Below are positions 52,129 through 62,040 of a stretch of DNA of 64,000 bases, piece by piece (the stretch's first letter is position 1; the number at the start of each line of letters is the position of its first letter). The notes beneath the pieces were generated by a model. The model was not told the origin of the DNA. It worked only from the letters and a program-made list of their open reading frames with translations, and searched no databases. The position numbers and the translations under genes were made by a program. The DNA is taken from assembly GCA_002337605.1 (NCBI GenBank), contig DDGL01000016.1, forward strand, positions 220,973 to 284,972, given 5' to 3'. The DNA is from Flavobacteriaceae bacterium UBA1903 (GTDB lineage Bacteria; Bacteroidota; Bacteroidia; Flavobacteriales; Flavobacteriaceae).

Positions 52129-53508
52129 ATGAAGAAGATTCTTGCATTAAGTGCAGTGCTAGCCTTTTTATTTAGCTGTAACTCTGGAGACAGGGGTGAA
52201 CTAGTTGGCGCAAAGGGCAAAAAATGGTACCCAGAAAAACCATACGGAATGACATTAGTTCCCGGTGGCTCATTTATTATGGGTAAAGCTGATGATGACT
52301 TTGTTGCGGTAAATGATGCCCCTACAAAGACAGTAACGGTTCGATCTTTCTACATGGACGAAACCGAAATTACAAACGCAGAATATAGACAATTTGTAGA
52401 GTGGGTACGTGATTCTACAGTTCGCCTTAAGTTAGCAATCCTTGCCGATGAGGTAGGAGCTACCCCTGGTGATGGAGAAGGGAGTATTGGTGATTTTGCC
52501 TTCGTAGACCAAGAAAACGAAGAAATGACACCGTATGATCAATACATGTACGATAACTACTACGGTATGGGCGACGATTTCTATGCGGGTAGAAAAATAA
52601 ACAGTGATATTGACCTTATTTGGGACACTTCGGAGTATCCAGATGAGTATTACTCTGAAGTAATGGATACCATGTACATCCCTGCAGAAGAAGCATATAA
52701 CGGGCAACGTACCATAGATGTGGATAAACTGAAATTTCAGTATACCTATATGGATATTCAGGCTGCTGCTCGTGCAGAAGGAAAACGTAGAAAAGACTTT
52801 ATTAAAAAAGAAGAAGTACAAATCTATCCTGATACAACCGTATGGATTAGAGACTTTAACTACTCTTACAATGAGCCTATGCACAATGATTATTTTTGGC
52901 ATGCTGCTTATGGAGACTATCCTGTAGTTGGTGTGAGCTGGAAACAGGCAAAAGCTTTTTGTGCGTGGAGAACCTTGTACAAAAACTCATATCAAAAATC
53001 TAAAAAACGACAGCATGTAAACTCTTTCCGTCTTCCTGCTGAAGCAGAATGGGAGTATGCAGCTCGTGGTGGTCTGGAATCTGCGACCTTCCCTTGGGGT
53101 GGTCCTTATGCGAAGAATGACCGTGGTTGTTTTATGGCAAACTTTAAGCCATTGCGTGGAGATTATGCAGCAGATCAAGCTCTCTATACTGTAGAAGCAG
53201 ACGCGTATGAACCTAATGATTATAACCTGTATAATATGGCAGGAAATGTAGCAGAGTGGGTAGCATCTAGCTACGAGGCTGCTTCTTATGAGTATACTTC
53301 AACAATGAACCCAAGTGTAAACGACCCAGACAACATGCGTAAAGTTGTGCGTGGTGGATCATGGAAAGATGTTGCTTACTTCTTACAGGTAAGTAGCCGT
53401 GACTTTGAATATGCAGACTCTGCTAGAAGTTATATAGGTTTCCGTACCGTACAGGACTATATGGGTACAGACATTACTGTAAATAAAAACTTTGGTGACG
53501 CAAGATAA
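52129..53508 (+). CDS. gldK: Gliding motility / T9SS lipoprotein GldK
   Basis: A 459-residue lipoprotein (lipobox LFSC, near residue 17) that forms the outer-membrane-linked ring of the type IX secretion system with GldN. The sulfatase-modifying-factor (FGE) fold is recognisable from MTLVPGGSFIMGKADDD, MDETEITNAEYRQFVEW, WEYAARGG, YNMAGNVAEWVASSY and KVVRGGSWKD. An acidic insertion (about 105-215) lies between. First of the gldKLMN unit. Confidence 0.96.
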   Translation: MKKILALSAVLAFLFSCNSGDRGELVGAKGKKWYPEKPYGMTLVPGGSFIMGKADDDFVAVNDAPTKTVTVRSFYMDETEITNAEYRQFVEWVRDSTVRLKLAILADEVGATPGDGEGSIGDFAFVDQENEEMTPYDQYMYDNYYGMGDDFYAGRKINSDIDLIWDTSEYPDEYYSEVMDTMYIPAEEAYNGQRTIDVDKLKFQYTYMDIQAAARAEGKRRKDFIKKEEVQIYPDTTVWIRDFNYSYNEPMHNDYFWHAAYGDYPVVGVSWKQAKAFCAWRTLYKNSYQKSKKRQHVNSFRLPAEAEWEYAARGGLESATFPWGGPYAKNDRGCFMANFKPLRGDYAADQALYTVEADAYEPNDYNLYNMAGNVAEWVASSYEAASYEYTSTMNPSVNDPDNMRKVVRGGSWKDVAYFLQVSSRDFEYADSARSYIGFRTVQDYMGTDITVNKNFGDAR

Positions 53509-53583
53509 GATAACCTCTTGCGTTTCCTTTCTTTATATCGAATCTAAACTTACTTACTTAACTTAACTAAAAACTATTGAATT

Positions 53584-54225
53584 ATGGCACAATCAAAATC
53601 ATCTAAAAAATTATTTAACATGGCCTATGGCCTTGGAGCTTCTATTGTAATTTTAGGAGCATTATTTAAAATTCTTCACTGGGAGATAGGACCACTTAAC
53701 GGAGGTGTTCTTTTGGCTGTAGGACTTATTACCGAAGCTATTATTTTCGCAATTTCTGCTTTTGAACCAGTAGATGATGATTTAGATTGGTCTTTGGTAT
53801 ATCCGGAATTAGCTGGAGGAATGACTTCAGGAAAAAAAGAAGCGCCTAAAGATGCGGAAGGAATGTTGTCTCAGAAATTAGACAATATGTTGAAAGAAGC
53901 TAGAATTGACGGAGAGTTAATGGCTAGCTTAGGAGACAGCATCCGTAACTTCGAAGGGGCTGCAAAAGGAATTGCTCCAACTGCAGACGCTATGAACTCT
54001 ACTAAAAAGTATAGCGAAGAAATGGCACTGGCAGCAGCACAAATGGATTCATTGAACAGCTTGTACAAAGTACAAATTGAGTCTACAAGCCGTCAAACAG
54101 AAGCAAACGAAAGAGTTGCTGAAAATGCAGAACAACTAAAAGCACAAATGGAGCACCTTGCTACAAACCTTTCTTCATTGAATGGAGTGTACGGAGGTAT
54201 GTTAACTGCAATGAACAGAAACTAA
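53584..54225 (+). CDS. gldL: Gliding motor inner-membrane protein GldL
   Basis: A 213-residue inner-membrane protein forming, with GldM, the proton-driven rotary motor that powers gliding and T9SS. Two N-terminal helices (about residues 13-32 and 38-60) carry the ion-path residues Lys29 (GALFKILHW) and Glu51 (GLITEAIIF), matching Lys27 and Glu49 of Flavobacterium johnsoniae GldL. The rest is a long cytoplasmic coiled coil. Confidence 0.96.
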   Translation: MAQSKSSKKLFNMAYGLGASIVILGALFKILHWEIGPLNGGVLLAVGLITEAIIFAISAFEPVDDDLDWSLVYPELAGGMTSGKKEAPKDAEGMLSQKLDNMLKEARIDGELMASLGDSIRNFEGAAKGIAPTADAMNSTKKYSEEMALAAAQMDSLNSLYKVQIESTSRQTEANERVAENAEQLKAQMEHLATNLSSLNGVYGGMLTAMNRN

Positions 54226-54269
54226 GATTGTTCTTTTCACCTATTATAAACTTATAAAAAGATAAAAAT

Positions 54270-55853
54270 ATGGCAGGAGGACAATCCCCCAGACAGAAGA
54301 TGATTAACCTAATGTACCTGGTTTTCATCGCAATGCTAGCACTTAACATGTCAAAAGAAGTATTATCTGCTTTTGGTCTGTTAAACGATAAAATTGAAAA
54401 AGCAAATACTGAAACTAGCGCACGTAACTCTGCCTTTATGGAAGGGTTAAATACGAAAGCTTCTGATGAGCCAGCGCAATATGCAGCAGTGTACGCAAAA
54501 GCACAGGAAATAGAAACAGTATCTAATGAACTGGATTCTTACCTTACAAGCTTGAAAAGCAATGCTATTCAAGACCTGGAAGATCCAACCGATTATGAGG
54601 TAATGGATAAGCCTGATCACTATAACAACTTGTTTTTTACTGGAGACAACTACAAGCCAGAAGGTGAAGAGTTTATTGCAAAAATGAACCAGTACCGTAC
54701 CGAGATGATGGCTATTTTATCAGATACAGCAGTAGCGAAAAAAGTGGCTGGTGTAGAAGATTTAAAGAAATCTATTGAAAGGAACTTTTCAACAGCTCCA
54801 GAAACAAATCGTGATGGAAAAGAAGTAGAATGGTTAAACTATAACTACGAAGGGTTCCCGCTTATCGCTTCTTTAACAAAAATAACACAATTACAAGCAG
54901 ACGTAAAAACAACAAAGAGTGAAGTGCTTTCAAAAATGCTTTCTGGAGAACAGGCAGCAGCACTTTCTTTTAGTAACTATTCAACTATTATGGATGTAGA
55001 GAAATCTGCATACTATTCTGGTGAAACATTTAACGGAGCTATTCTTTTAGGACGTACCGATGCCAGTACAGTTCCGCAAGAGGTGAACCTTACATTAGAT
55101 GGAAGAGAACTTACCGAAGATCAGTACTCTGTTCAGGGAGGTAGAGTTGTTTTAAATGTTGGTGCTGGTAGCCCTGGAGATCACAAGATCGAAGGAACAC
55201 TTGTATACGGTGAAGGTGGAGAAAAGGTAGAGGTTCCTGTTAAAACAGGTTTCGCAACCATTTCCAAGCCAAATGCAGCAGTGATCGCAGCCGATAAAAT
55301 GAACGTGGTATACCGTGGGGTTGTTAACCCAATGACCATTTCTATCCCTGGTATTCCAGATAATAAAGTTTCAGCTTCTGGAGCTGGATTATCTAAAGCT
55401 TCAGGTAGTAAGTATAATATGACACCTGGTTCAGGTAGAGAAGTTACCATTACTGCTAGCGGTACCTTACCAGATGGACAGAAAATTAGTACGAACTCTG
55501 TGTTCCGTATTAAAGATATTCCACGTCCAACAGGAGCTATTAGAGGTGAAACCGGAAACGGTGGTGCTGTACGTATGCAACGTCAAGGATTAGAGATTTC
55601 AACCGTGAGTGCTGTATTAGAGGACTTCGACTTTGATCTAAACCTTCAGGTAACTGGATTTAGCTTTAAAGTATCCGGACAACCAACCATTATTGTAAAT
55701 GGTACCCGATTAAACGATGGTGCTAAAGCAGCGTTACGAAGAGCTAAGCGTGGCGATGTTGTTCAAATTATTGATATTAATGCAAAAATTGCTGGTAACT
55801 CAGGATATAAGTTGAAAAAGATTTCTCCTATAGTTATCGAATTGACAAACTAG
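54270..55853 (+). CDS. gldM: Gliding motor periplasmic shaft GldM
   Basis: A 527-residue protein whose single N-terminal helix sits inside the GldL pentamer and whose periplasmic domains form the shaft touching the GldKN ring. The start MAGGQSPRQKMINLMYLVFIA is family-typical, with the conserved Arg8 that faces the GldL Glu. Domains D1-D4 follow, the last near 430-527 (GLEISTVSAVLEDFDFDL). The gene follows gldL after 44 bases. Confidence 0.97.
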   Translation: MAGGQSPRQKMINLMYLVFIAMLALNMSKEVLSAFGLLNDKIEKANTETSARNSAFMEGLNTKASDEPAQYAAVYAKAQEIETVSNELDSYLTSLKSNAIQDLEDPTDYEVMDKPDHYNNLFFTGDNYKPEGEEFIAKMNQYRTEMMAILSDTAVAKKVAGVEDLKKSIERNFSTAPETNRDGKEVEWLNYNYEGFPLIASLTKITQLQADVKTTKSEVLSKMLSGEQAAALSFSNYSTIMDVEKSAYYSGETFNGAILLGRTDASTVPQEVNLTLDGRELTEDQYSVQGGRVVLNVGAGSPGDHKIEGTLVYGEGGEKVEVPVKTGFATISKPNAAVIAADKMNVVYRGVVNPMTISIPGIPDNKVSASGAGLSKASGSKYNMTPGSGREVTITASGTLPDGQKISTNSVFRIKDIPRPTGAIRGETGNGGAVRMQRQGLEISTVSAVLEDFDFDLNLQVTGFSFKVSGQPTIIVNGTRLNDGAKAALRRAKRGDVVQIIDINAKIAGNSGYKLKKISPIVIELTN

Positions 55854-55869
55854 AAATAAAAACTGATTT

Positions 55870-56772
55870 ATGACTTTTAAAAATGTTGTTTTACCTGTTT
55901 TTGGTCTGTTGTTATGTGCAACTACAGCTTCGGCTCAGTTGAACGTATTAAACGCAAAAACACCGGAAGATATAGGCAAGAAGACTGAAGCGCAGATTGC
56001 TTATGACAATGACGAGCCGTTGCCTTATGGGTATACAGACGAGCGTGATATCCTGTGGTCTAAAACCACCTGGGAGATCATCGACCTAGATGAGCGTGTA
56101 AACTTTCCGTTGTACTATCCTATAGACACGAACAACATTGGTGGTGAAAGACGTTCTTTGTATGATGTTTTGGTAAAAAACATCAAGAACGGAAACATTG
56201 AAGATGTATATGCAGATTCTTATTTTACTGAAAAGCGAACGTTAGGAGACTTAAGTGCTTCTTTAATGTACAGCGATACTACAGATTACGGTATTGAGCA
56301 GTACAACGCTGAAGGTACAGTAGATGAGCAGTTCATCCGTAAGTTTACGCTGGATGCAGGTGATGTTGAAGAATGGAGAATTCGTGGAATCTGGTACTTA
56401 GACAAGCGCCAGGGCGAATTAAAGTATCGTCTATTAGGATTGTGTCCTGTAGCAAACGAAGCACGTTCTAAAGCATTCCCGGATGAGAACATGGATAGTA
56501 AAGTAGAATTGTTCTGGGTATGGTTCCCGGGAGCGCGAGAAGCATTGCACAAAGCAAAAGCCTTTAACCGCAAAAACACTTCACAGCCTATTACCTATGA
56601 TCATTTGTTGAATTCCAGACGTTTTAACGCCATGATCTACAAAGAAGACAACGTCCAGGGTGACCGTGGTGTACGTGATTATATTAATGATAACGCATTA
56701 ATGCAATTACTGGAAGCCGAGCGCATCAAGGACCAGATCAGAAATATGGAAATTGACCTTTGGAACTACTAG
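55870..56772 (+). CDS. gldN: Gliding motility / T9SS protein GldN
   Basis: A 300-residue periplasmic ring protein partnering GldK. Signal peptide (about 1-22, ending SAQ), then LPYGYTDERDILWSKTTWEIIDLDERVNFPLYYP, KRQGELKYRLLGLCPV and ELFWVWFPGAR, all GldN landmarks. It starts 17 bases after gldM and is followed by a terminator, closing the operon. Confidence 0.96.
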   Translation: MTFKNVVLPVFGLLLCATTASAQLNVLNAKTPEDIGKKTEAQIAYDNDEPLPYGYTDERDILWSKTTWEIIDLDERVNFPLYYPIDTNNIGGERRSLYDVLVKNIKNGNIEDVYADSYFTEKRTLGDLSASLMYSDTTDYGIEQYNAEGTVDEQFIRKFTLDAGDVEEWRIRGIWYLDKRQGELKYRLLGLCPVANEARSKAFPDENMDSKVELFWVWFPGAREALHKAKAFNRKNTSQPITYDHLLNSRRFNAMIYKEDNVQGDRGVRDYINDNALMQLLEAERIKDQIRNMEIDLWNY

Positions 56773-56795
56773 TAGTTTTAAAGTGAACTATAACA

Positions 56796-56829
56796 AGCCT
56801 CTCACCTTAATTGTTGAGAGGTTTTTTTT
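56796..56829 (+). terminator. Terminator after gldN
   Basis: CCTCTCA (56798-56804) pairs with TGAGAGG (56815-56821), 10-base loop, then eight T. It begins about 25 bases after the gldN stop. Confidence 0.85.
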
Positions 56830-56871
56830 ATGGAATACCTTTTCACAAAATAATAATTTATCATATATATG

Positions 56872-56939
56872 GCTCCTTCCCGTTTAAAGGGAAGGTGGTT
56901 CAGCTTAGCTGAATCGGAAGGGTAAACCCATAGCGGAGC
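56872..56939 (+). repeat. Dispersed palindromic repeat, copy 2
   Basis: Same 68-base unit as 958-1025 (61 of 68 identical, same orientation), with the GGTTCAGC/GCTGAATC stem kept and changes concentrated in loops. It lies in the gap (56773-57115) between the gldN terminator and the FAD oxidoreductase; the rest of that gap holds no gene. Confidence 0.75.
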
Positions 56940-57115
56940 GCTTTTTTTAGAGTTTTAATTTAGTAATCCGAATCCTTGTTTGTCCCAATCCTAAAGGAGC
57001 AAAAATTCTTTAGCTATTGAATACATGAAAAATAAACCGTTCTTTAGGTTTGAGGAAAGGCTTATTTGGCTTTATAACCGCTAAAAATCACTTTTTAAGC
57101 CTAATTTTACCCAGA

Positions 57116-58180
57116 ATGAAACACGTAGACTACATATTAGTAGGATTAGGCATCGCAGGCCTTTGTTTTGCTGAAACATTACTACGACAGGGAAAAAACT
57201 TTCTGGTGATAGAAGATGGTGAAAAAGAGGCTACAACGGCCTCTGGAGGTGTCTTAAACCCTACCGTACTAAAACGCTTTACGGCAGCCTGGAATGCACA
57301 GCAGTTTTTCGATAAAGCAATACCATTTTATGATGCAATAGGAGAAAGGCTAGAGAAACAAGTTTTGAACCCAATAGGCATTCAGCGAATTTTTAATAGT
57401 ATCGAAGAGCAAAATGACTGGGTGGTAGCCAGTGATAAAAAACAATTGACGGCCTTTCTTTCTTCTGAAATTCAAAAAAACACAAATGAGTCAGTAAAAG
57501 CTACATTAGGGTTGGGTAACGTAAAAGGAGGTGCATTACTTCATCCAGCTGAACTCATTGAGCGCTATAGAATGTACCTTCAGCAAAATGAATTGCTAGT
57601 ATCAGAAAATTTTGACTATGATGCTTTAGAGACTGCTGAAACTACCAATACGTATAAAAAGTATACCGCGGAACAGATTGTGTTTGCTCAGGGAGCAAAG
57701 GTACGGGAGAATCCTTTTTTCAACCTTTCAGTATCGCCGGAGGGCTCTAGAGTTTTCGTTGGGAACAAAGGGGAGTATGTTATTTTTAAAGCCCCAAACC
57801 TTCAGCTTACTACCATTTTAAAAGGTCCGGTAATGATTATTCCACTCGGGAACGATCTGTACAAAGTGGGAGCCAGCTACGGTCGGGACGATTTTTCCGA
57901 AGGAACCACCAATAAAGCCAGAGAAGAAATTGTTTCAAAACTAAAAAAAATGATTTCCTGCAATTTTGAAGTAGTTGACCAGGTTTCAGGAATACGACCC
58001 ACCGTAAAAGATAGAAAACCTTTGCTGGGTAATTTCCTGGATCACCCTAAGCTATATTTTCTAAGTGGCCTTGGAACGAGAGGTCTTTCCATGGCGCCCT
58101 TACTAAGTGAATGGTTGTATGATTACATAGAAAAGAATGAAGAGTTGCCCAGAGAAGTAGATCTAAAAAGATTTCTGTAA
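57116..58180 (+). CDS. FAD-dependent oxidoreductase (DadA-like)
   Basis: A 354-residue flavoprotein of the DAO (glycine oxidase/D-amino-acid dehydrogenase) superfamily. The dinucleotide-binding motif GLGIAG lies at residues 10-15, followed by ASGGVLNPTVLKRF. A second FAD contact VSGIRPTVKDRKPLLG and GLGTRGLSMAPLLSEWL are near the C-terminus. The substrate is unknown. ATG 57116 places the Rossmann motif at the N-terminus; a TTG 22 codons earlier is unlikely. Confidence 0.88.
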   Translation: MKHVDYILVGLGIAGLCFAETLLRQGKNFLVIEDGEKEATTASGGVLNPTVLKRFTAAWNAQQFFDKAIPFYDAIGERLEKQVLNPIGIQRIFNSIEEQNDWVVASDKKQLTAFLSSEIQKNTNESVKATLGLGNVKGGALLHPAELIERYRMYLQQNELLVSENFDYDALETAETTNTYKKYTAEQIVFAQGAKVRENPFFNLSVSPEGSRVFVGNKGEYVIFKAPNLQLTTILKGPVMIIPLGNDLYKVGASYGRDDFSEGTTNKAREEIVSKLKKMISCNFEVVDQVSGIRPTVKDRKPLLGNFLDHPKLYFLSGLGTRGLSMAPLLSEWLYDYIEKNEELPREVDLKRFL

Positions 58181-58353
58181 TCATTTCGATACTTCGACAG
58201 GCTTAGTAGAGGCTGACAGGAGAAATCCCATTTAAGTAAGCAAATCCTATTTCACATGCGTCTTAGCTAGTTGTGTGACCTCTCCTGCGTCGAGGTGAAT
58301 CGTTAGTCATTTCGACACTTCGACAGGCTCAGTGCAGGCTAACAGGAGAAATC
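58181..58353. repeat. Cluster of 'TTCGACAGGCT' dispersed repeats
   Basis: Two direct copies of a 47-base unit, 58181-58227 and 58307-58353, match at 42 positions and contain ACTTCGACAGGCT. Between them, near 58276-58304, lies a shorter inverted partial unit (CTCCTGCGTCGAGGTGAATC). Similar REP-like sequences are common in flavobacterial intergenic DNA. They sit between convergent genes, where they could also aid transcription stop. Confidence 0.8.
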
Positions 58354-58429
58354 ACATATACCTCCGTTATTTAAAAAAAGGTAAGTATAATTCTCTTTTT
58401 TCAGCGTGGCGATCTTTTCTCCCTATTCT

Positions 58430-58819
58430 TTATTCTATTTTTTTTGCTTTCCGTTCATCAAACTTAAAAAAGAAATTAATCCAGATATTGCGTGAAATCC
58501 GTAAAATAATTGGGAGTAATACTACTAAAGTGCCTGTGATCACAAAAAAGGTATGCAACCTGCCTAGGCCAATAAAAAAATAGGCAATTATAAAAGCAGC
58601 GATGGCAACAGCTACACCAACGGCATAACTCACGTACATGGCTCCATAAAAAAAGGAAGGCTCAATTTTAAATTTAACATTACAGTGTGGGCAGTGTTCG
58701 TGCATTTCTAGGGTTTCGGAGAATTTGTATGCATTGCGGGTTTTGTACATTTCCCCGGTATGACAAACAGGACAGGTGCTTGTGAATATGCTATAGATTT
58801 TTGTGCCTTTTAAGCCCAT
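58430..58819 (-). CDS. DUF983 zinc-ribbon membrane protein
   Basis: A 129-residue protein of the DUF983 family. The N-terminus has a zinc-ribbon-like pair of knuckles, CPVC (16-19) and CPHC (43-46), preceding two hydrophobic helices (about 55-82 and 88-108) and a basic C-terminus. Function unknown. The 3' end lies next to the repeat cluster; it is divergent from the ABC-F gene. Confidence 0.88.
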   Translation of the reverse strand: MGLKGTKIYSIFTSTCPVCHTGEMYKTRNAYKFSETLEMHEHCPHCNVKFKIEPSFFYGAMYVSYAVGVAVAIAAFIIAYFFIGLGRLHTFFVITGTLVVLLPIILRISRNIWINFFFKFDERKAKKIE

Positions 58820-58906
58820 ATATTCTTTATGCTAAGATGATTTTTTTTGCAGTACAAATTTAAGCATCTTTGCACCCAAATTTCATCACCCCTATCATTA
58901 TATTTT

Positions 58907-60826
58907 ATGCTTAATATTCATAACTTATCGGTTTCATTTCAAGGCGAATACCTTTTCGAAGGCATTACTTTTATGCTGTCTCCAGGGAACCGCGTAGGGC
59001 TTGTTGGTAAGAATGGAGCAGGAAAATCTACCTTGCTGAAGATAATTTCTGGTGAGCAGGAGTATGATGAGGGTGCCATTGCTACCGATAAAGAAATTTC
59101 AATTGGGTTTTTAAAGCAGGATATAGATTTTACCAAAGGGAGAACCGTTCTGGAAGAATCGTATGAGGCTTTTACCGAAATTAAAAAATTAGAGAAACAA
59201 CTAGAAGAGATAAATACACAGCTAGCTACCAGAACCGATTATGAGAGCGAAAGCTACAATCAGTTAATGATCGATTTAAATGAGGTGCAGCACCAATACG
59301 AAATTCACGGAGGTTATAATTATCAAGGAGAAACCGAACGTATTTTACAAGGGTTGGGATTTCAGCGGGAGGATTTTGGCAAAGTGACCGAAACCTTTTC
59401 AGGAGGATGGCGTATGCGTATTGAACTAGCAAAACTATTACTTCAGAACAATGATATTTTGTTGCTGGATGAGCCTACCAACCACCTGGATATTGAGTCT
59501 ATTCTCTGGCTGGAAGATTTCCTGAAAAACTACGCAGGAGCCGTAGTAGTGGTGTCTCACGATAAAATGTTTCTTGATAATGTCACCAACCGAACTATTG
59601 AAATTTCCCTCGGAAAGATCTACGATTATCCAAAACCGTACACAAAGTACTTAGTGCTTCGTAAAGAACTGCGTGAGCAACAATTGGCTTCTCAGAAAAA
59701 TCAGCAGAAACAAATTGAACAAACTGAAAAGCTCATAGAAAAGTTCCGTGCCAAAGCCAGCAAGGCAACCATGGCGCAATCACTTATCAAAAAACTGGAT
59801 AAAATAGACAGAATTGAAGTAGATGAAGATGATAATGCGGTGATGAATCTTCGGTTCCCTATTTCAGTAACACCTGGTAAAGTAGTGATCACGGCTGAAA
59901 ATGCTTCTAAAAGTTACGGCGACAAAAAAGTATTAAGCAATGTTGATCTTTTGATTGAGCGTGATTCCAAAACAGCATTTGTTGGCCAGAACGGACAAGG
60001 AAAATCTACCCTGGCAAAAATGATCGTGGGTGACATTCCGTTTGATGGAAAAATAGACCTGGGTCACAATGTACAGATAGGGTACTTTGCCCAAAACCAG
60101 GCCGACTATCTTGATGGTACCAAAACGGTGGAAGATACTATGATCGATGCTGCCGATGAAAAAACACGACCCCGTGTTCGCGATATTCTGGGTTCTTTTC
60201 TTTTTAGAGGTGAAGAAGTAGACAAGTATGTGCGTGTACTCTCTGGAGGAGAACGTAACCGTCTGGCATTGGCAAAACTATTACTACAGCCTTTTAACGT
60301 GTTGGTGATGGATGAGCCTACCAACCACCTGGATATTAAGTCTAAGAACGTTTTAAAAGAAGCGTTGCAGAATTTTCAGGGAACGCTTATTTTGGTTTCT
60401 CACGACAGGGATTTTTTGCAGGGATTAACCAATAAAGTCTACGAGTTTAAGGATCACAAATTAAAAGAATACCTGGGCGATATAGATTATTTCTTAGAAC
60501 AACGTAATCTTGAAAATTTACGTGAGGCCGAAAAGAAAACAAAAGTGGTTTCAGAAGAGAAAGCTACAGCATCGTCTGGTAAACAAAGTTACGAAGATCA
60601 AAAAAAGCTGAAATCGCTTCAAAATAAGCTCAGTAAAACCGAAGCACACATAAGCAAGCTGGAAAAGGAGATCAAGGAAATTGATGTGGAATTGCAGGTA
60701 AACTACGAAGAGACCATAGCAAAACCAGAATTTTTTGATAAGTACCAGGCAAAAAAGGACAAGCTCAATGCCTTGATGGAAGATTGGGAGAACGTAACGG
60801 AGTCGTTAGAAAAGTTTCAACTTTAA
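58907..60826 (+). CDS. ABC-F family ATPase (Uup/EttA-like)
   Basis: A 639-residue soluble protein with two ABC domains and no membrane part, a translation factor or ribosome-rescue type. Walker A motifs GKNGAGKST (34-42) and GQNGQGKST, signatures FSGGWRMR and LSGGERNR, and two DEPTNHLD Walker B boxes are all intact. The ABC-F linker and a C-terminal coiled coil (about 560-635), typical of Uup, follow. ATG 58907 is chosen because earlier in-frame starts add a non-conserved tail. Confidence 0.93.
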   Translation: MLNIHNLSVSFQGEYLFEGITFMLSPGNRVGLVGKNGAGKSTLLKIISGEQEYDEGAIATDKEISIGFLKQDIDFTKGRTVLEESYEAFTEIKKLEKQLEEINTQLATRTDYESESYNQLMIDLNEVQHQYEIHGGYNYQGETERILQGLGFQREDFGKVTETFSGGWRMRIELAKLLLQNNDILLLDEPTNHLDIESILWLEDFLKNYAGAVVVVSHDKMFLDNVTNRTIEISLGKIYDYPKPYTKYLVLRKELREQQLASQKNQQKQIEQTEKLIEKFRAKASKATMAQSLIKKLDKIDRIEVDEDDNAVMNLRFPISVTPGKVVITAENASKSYGDKKVLSNVDLLIERDSKTAFVGQNGQGKSTLAKMIVGDIPFDGKIDLGHNVQIGYFAQNQADYLDGTKTVEDTMIDAADEKTRPRVRDILGSFLFRGEEVDKYVRVLSGGERNRLALAKLLLQPFNVLVMDEPTNHLDIKSKNVLKEALQNFQGTLILVSHDRDFLQGLTNKVYEFKDHKLKEYLGDIDYFLEQRNLENLREAEKKTKVVSEEKATASSGKQSYEDQKKLKSLQNKLSKTEAHISKLEKEIKEIDVELQVNYEETIAKPEFFDKYQAKKDKLNALMEDWENVTESLEKFQL

Positions 60827-60859
60827 GATACTTTTAACTTCAAAGGAGTTGTACCGCAG

Positions 60860-60867
60860 TATTTTTG
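60860..60867 (+). promoter_or_regulatory. Candidate -7 box for the RND operon
   Basis: TATTTTTG is an exact TAnnTTTG match 27 bases before the adaptor ATG; a TTC lies 18 bases upstream. Confidence 0.4.
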
Positions 60868-60893
60868 AGTTTTTATAAACTTATTTGCTGGCA

Positions 60894-62039
60894 ATGCGGA
60901 AACTTATACTATATGGCCTTGGAATTGCAATACTCATTGGAGCTTTTTTTGGGTCGAAATACCTTATAGATAACAACAATAAACCGAAACCGACCTTCGA
61001 CAAGGTAATAAAAACGGTATTTGCTGAGACGGTAACCAATAGTACGGTGCCTATTATAATTCCTGCAAATGGAACTCTTCAGGCCAAAGAACGACTGGAG
61101 CTGTATTCTGAAGTACAGGGTGTTTTTCAGGGTAGCGCTAACGATTTTAAAGCGGGACAAGCCTACAAGAAAGGACAACCTCTTATTCGAATTAATGCTG
61201 CTGAATACTACGCCTCTGTGCAGGCATCCAAGAGTGAGTTTTATAATCTGGTAACTTCTTTAATGCCAGACCTTAGATTGGATTACCCGGAAGCCTTTCC
61301 AAAATGGCAAGCCTATTTAGATAATTTCGATGTAAACAAAGCTGTGCCAGCGCTGCCTGAAACTACTTCAGATAACGTCAAGTATTTTGTAACTGGTCGA
61401 GGGGTGTATTCCTCCTATTACAATCTAAAAAATCTGGAGCAACGTTTGGGTAAGTACACTATCTACGCCCCTTTTGACGGTATTTTAACGGAAGCTTTAG
61501 TAACCAGAGGAACCTTAATCCGCCAAGGGCAAAAACTGGGAGAGTACATTAATACTTCAGTATATGAGCTTGAGTTAGCCATTGGAAAAACATTTAGTGA
61601 TCTCTTGCAGTTAGGGGAAAAGGTAGAACTTTCCATTCCGCAGAGCTCTAAAACTTATACAGGAACGGTAAGCCGTGTAAATGGTCGTATAGACCCAGAC
61701 ACTCAAACCATAAAAGTTTTTGTGGAGGTAAAAGGAGAGGATTTAAAAGAGGGTATGTATCTGGAAGCGCAATTAGAAGCTCGCGAGCAGGCAAATGCTA
61801 TTAAAATCTCAAGGAAACTACTAGTGGACGAATCTGAAATATTCATCGTAAGAGATAGTATTCTTGACCTAATTCCAGTAGAACCGGTGTATTTTTCACC
61901 CAAGGAAGTTGTGGTGCAGGGAGTGCCGGACGGGACGACCATTTTATCCAAATCCATCCCGGGAGCGTATGCTGGTATGTTGGTAAAAATAAATGAAGAT
62001 AGTTCCTCAGCGACCAGCCAAACCGAAACAGTAGAATAG
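60894..62039 (+). CDS. RND efflux periplasmic adaptor (membrane fusion protein)
   Basis: A 381-residue HlyD/AcrA-type adaptor. One N-terminal helix (about 4-20) anchors it, then the lipoyl-like half-motifs (IPANGTLQAKERLELYSEVQGVF and TIYAPFDGILTEALVTRGTLIRQGQKLGEYI), with a short hairpin between, and a beta-barrel and membrane-proximal domain at the C-terminus. It starts in ATG 60894; a TTG three codons earlier is also open. The RND pump gene starts one base after its stop. Confidence 0.92.
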   Translation: MRKLILYGLGIAILIGAFFGSKYLIDNNNKPKPTFDKVIKTVFAETVTNSTVPIIIPANGTLQAKERLELYSEVQGVFQGSANDFKAGQAYKKGQPLIRINAAEYYASVQASKSEFYNLVTSLMPDLRLDYPEAFPKWQAYLDNFDVNKAVPALPETTSDNVKYFVTGRGVYSSYYNLKNLEQRLGKYTIYAPFDGILTEALVTRGTLIRQGQKLGEYINTSVYELELAIGKTFSDLLQLGEKVELSIPQSSKTYTGTVSRVNGRIDPDTQTIKVFVEVKGEDLKEGMYLEAQLEAREQANAIKISRKLLVDESEIFIVRDSILDLIPVEPVYFSPKEVVVQGVPDGTTILSKSIPGAYAGMLVKINEDSSSATSQTETVE

Positions 62040-62040
62040 C

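Noticed and set aside
58332..58583. Plus-strand ORF beginning inside the repeat array
   Set aside because: It is made of repeat DNA followed by antisense of the DUF983 gene; no protein-like conservation is visible.
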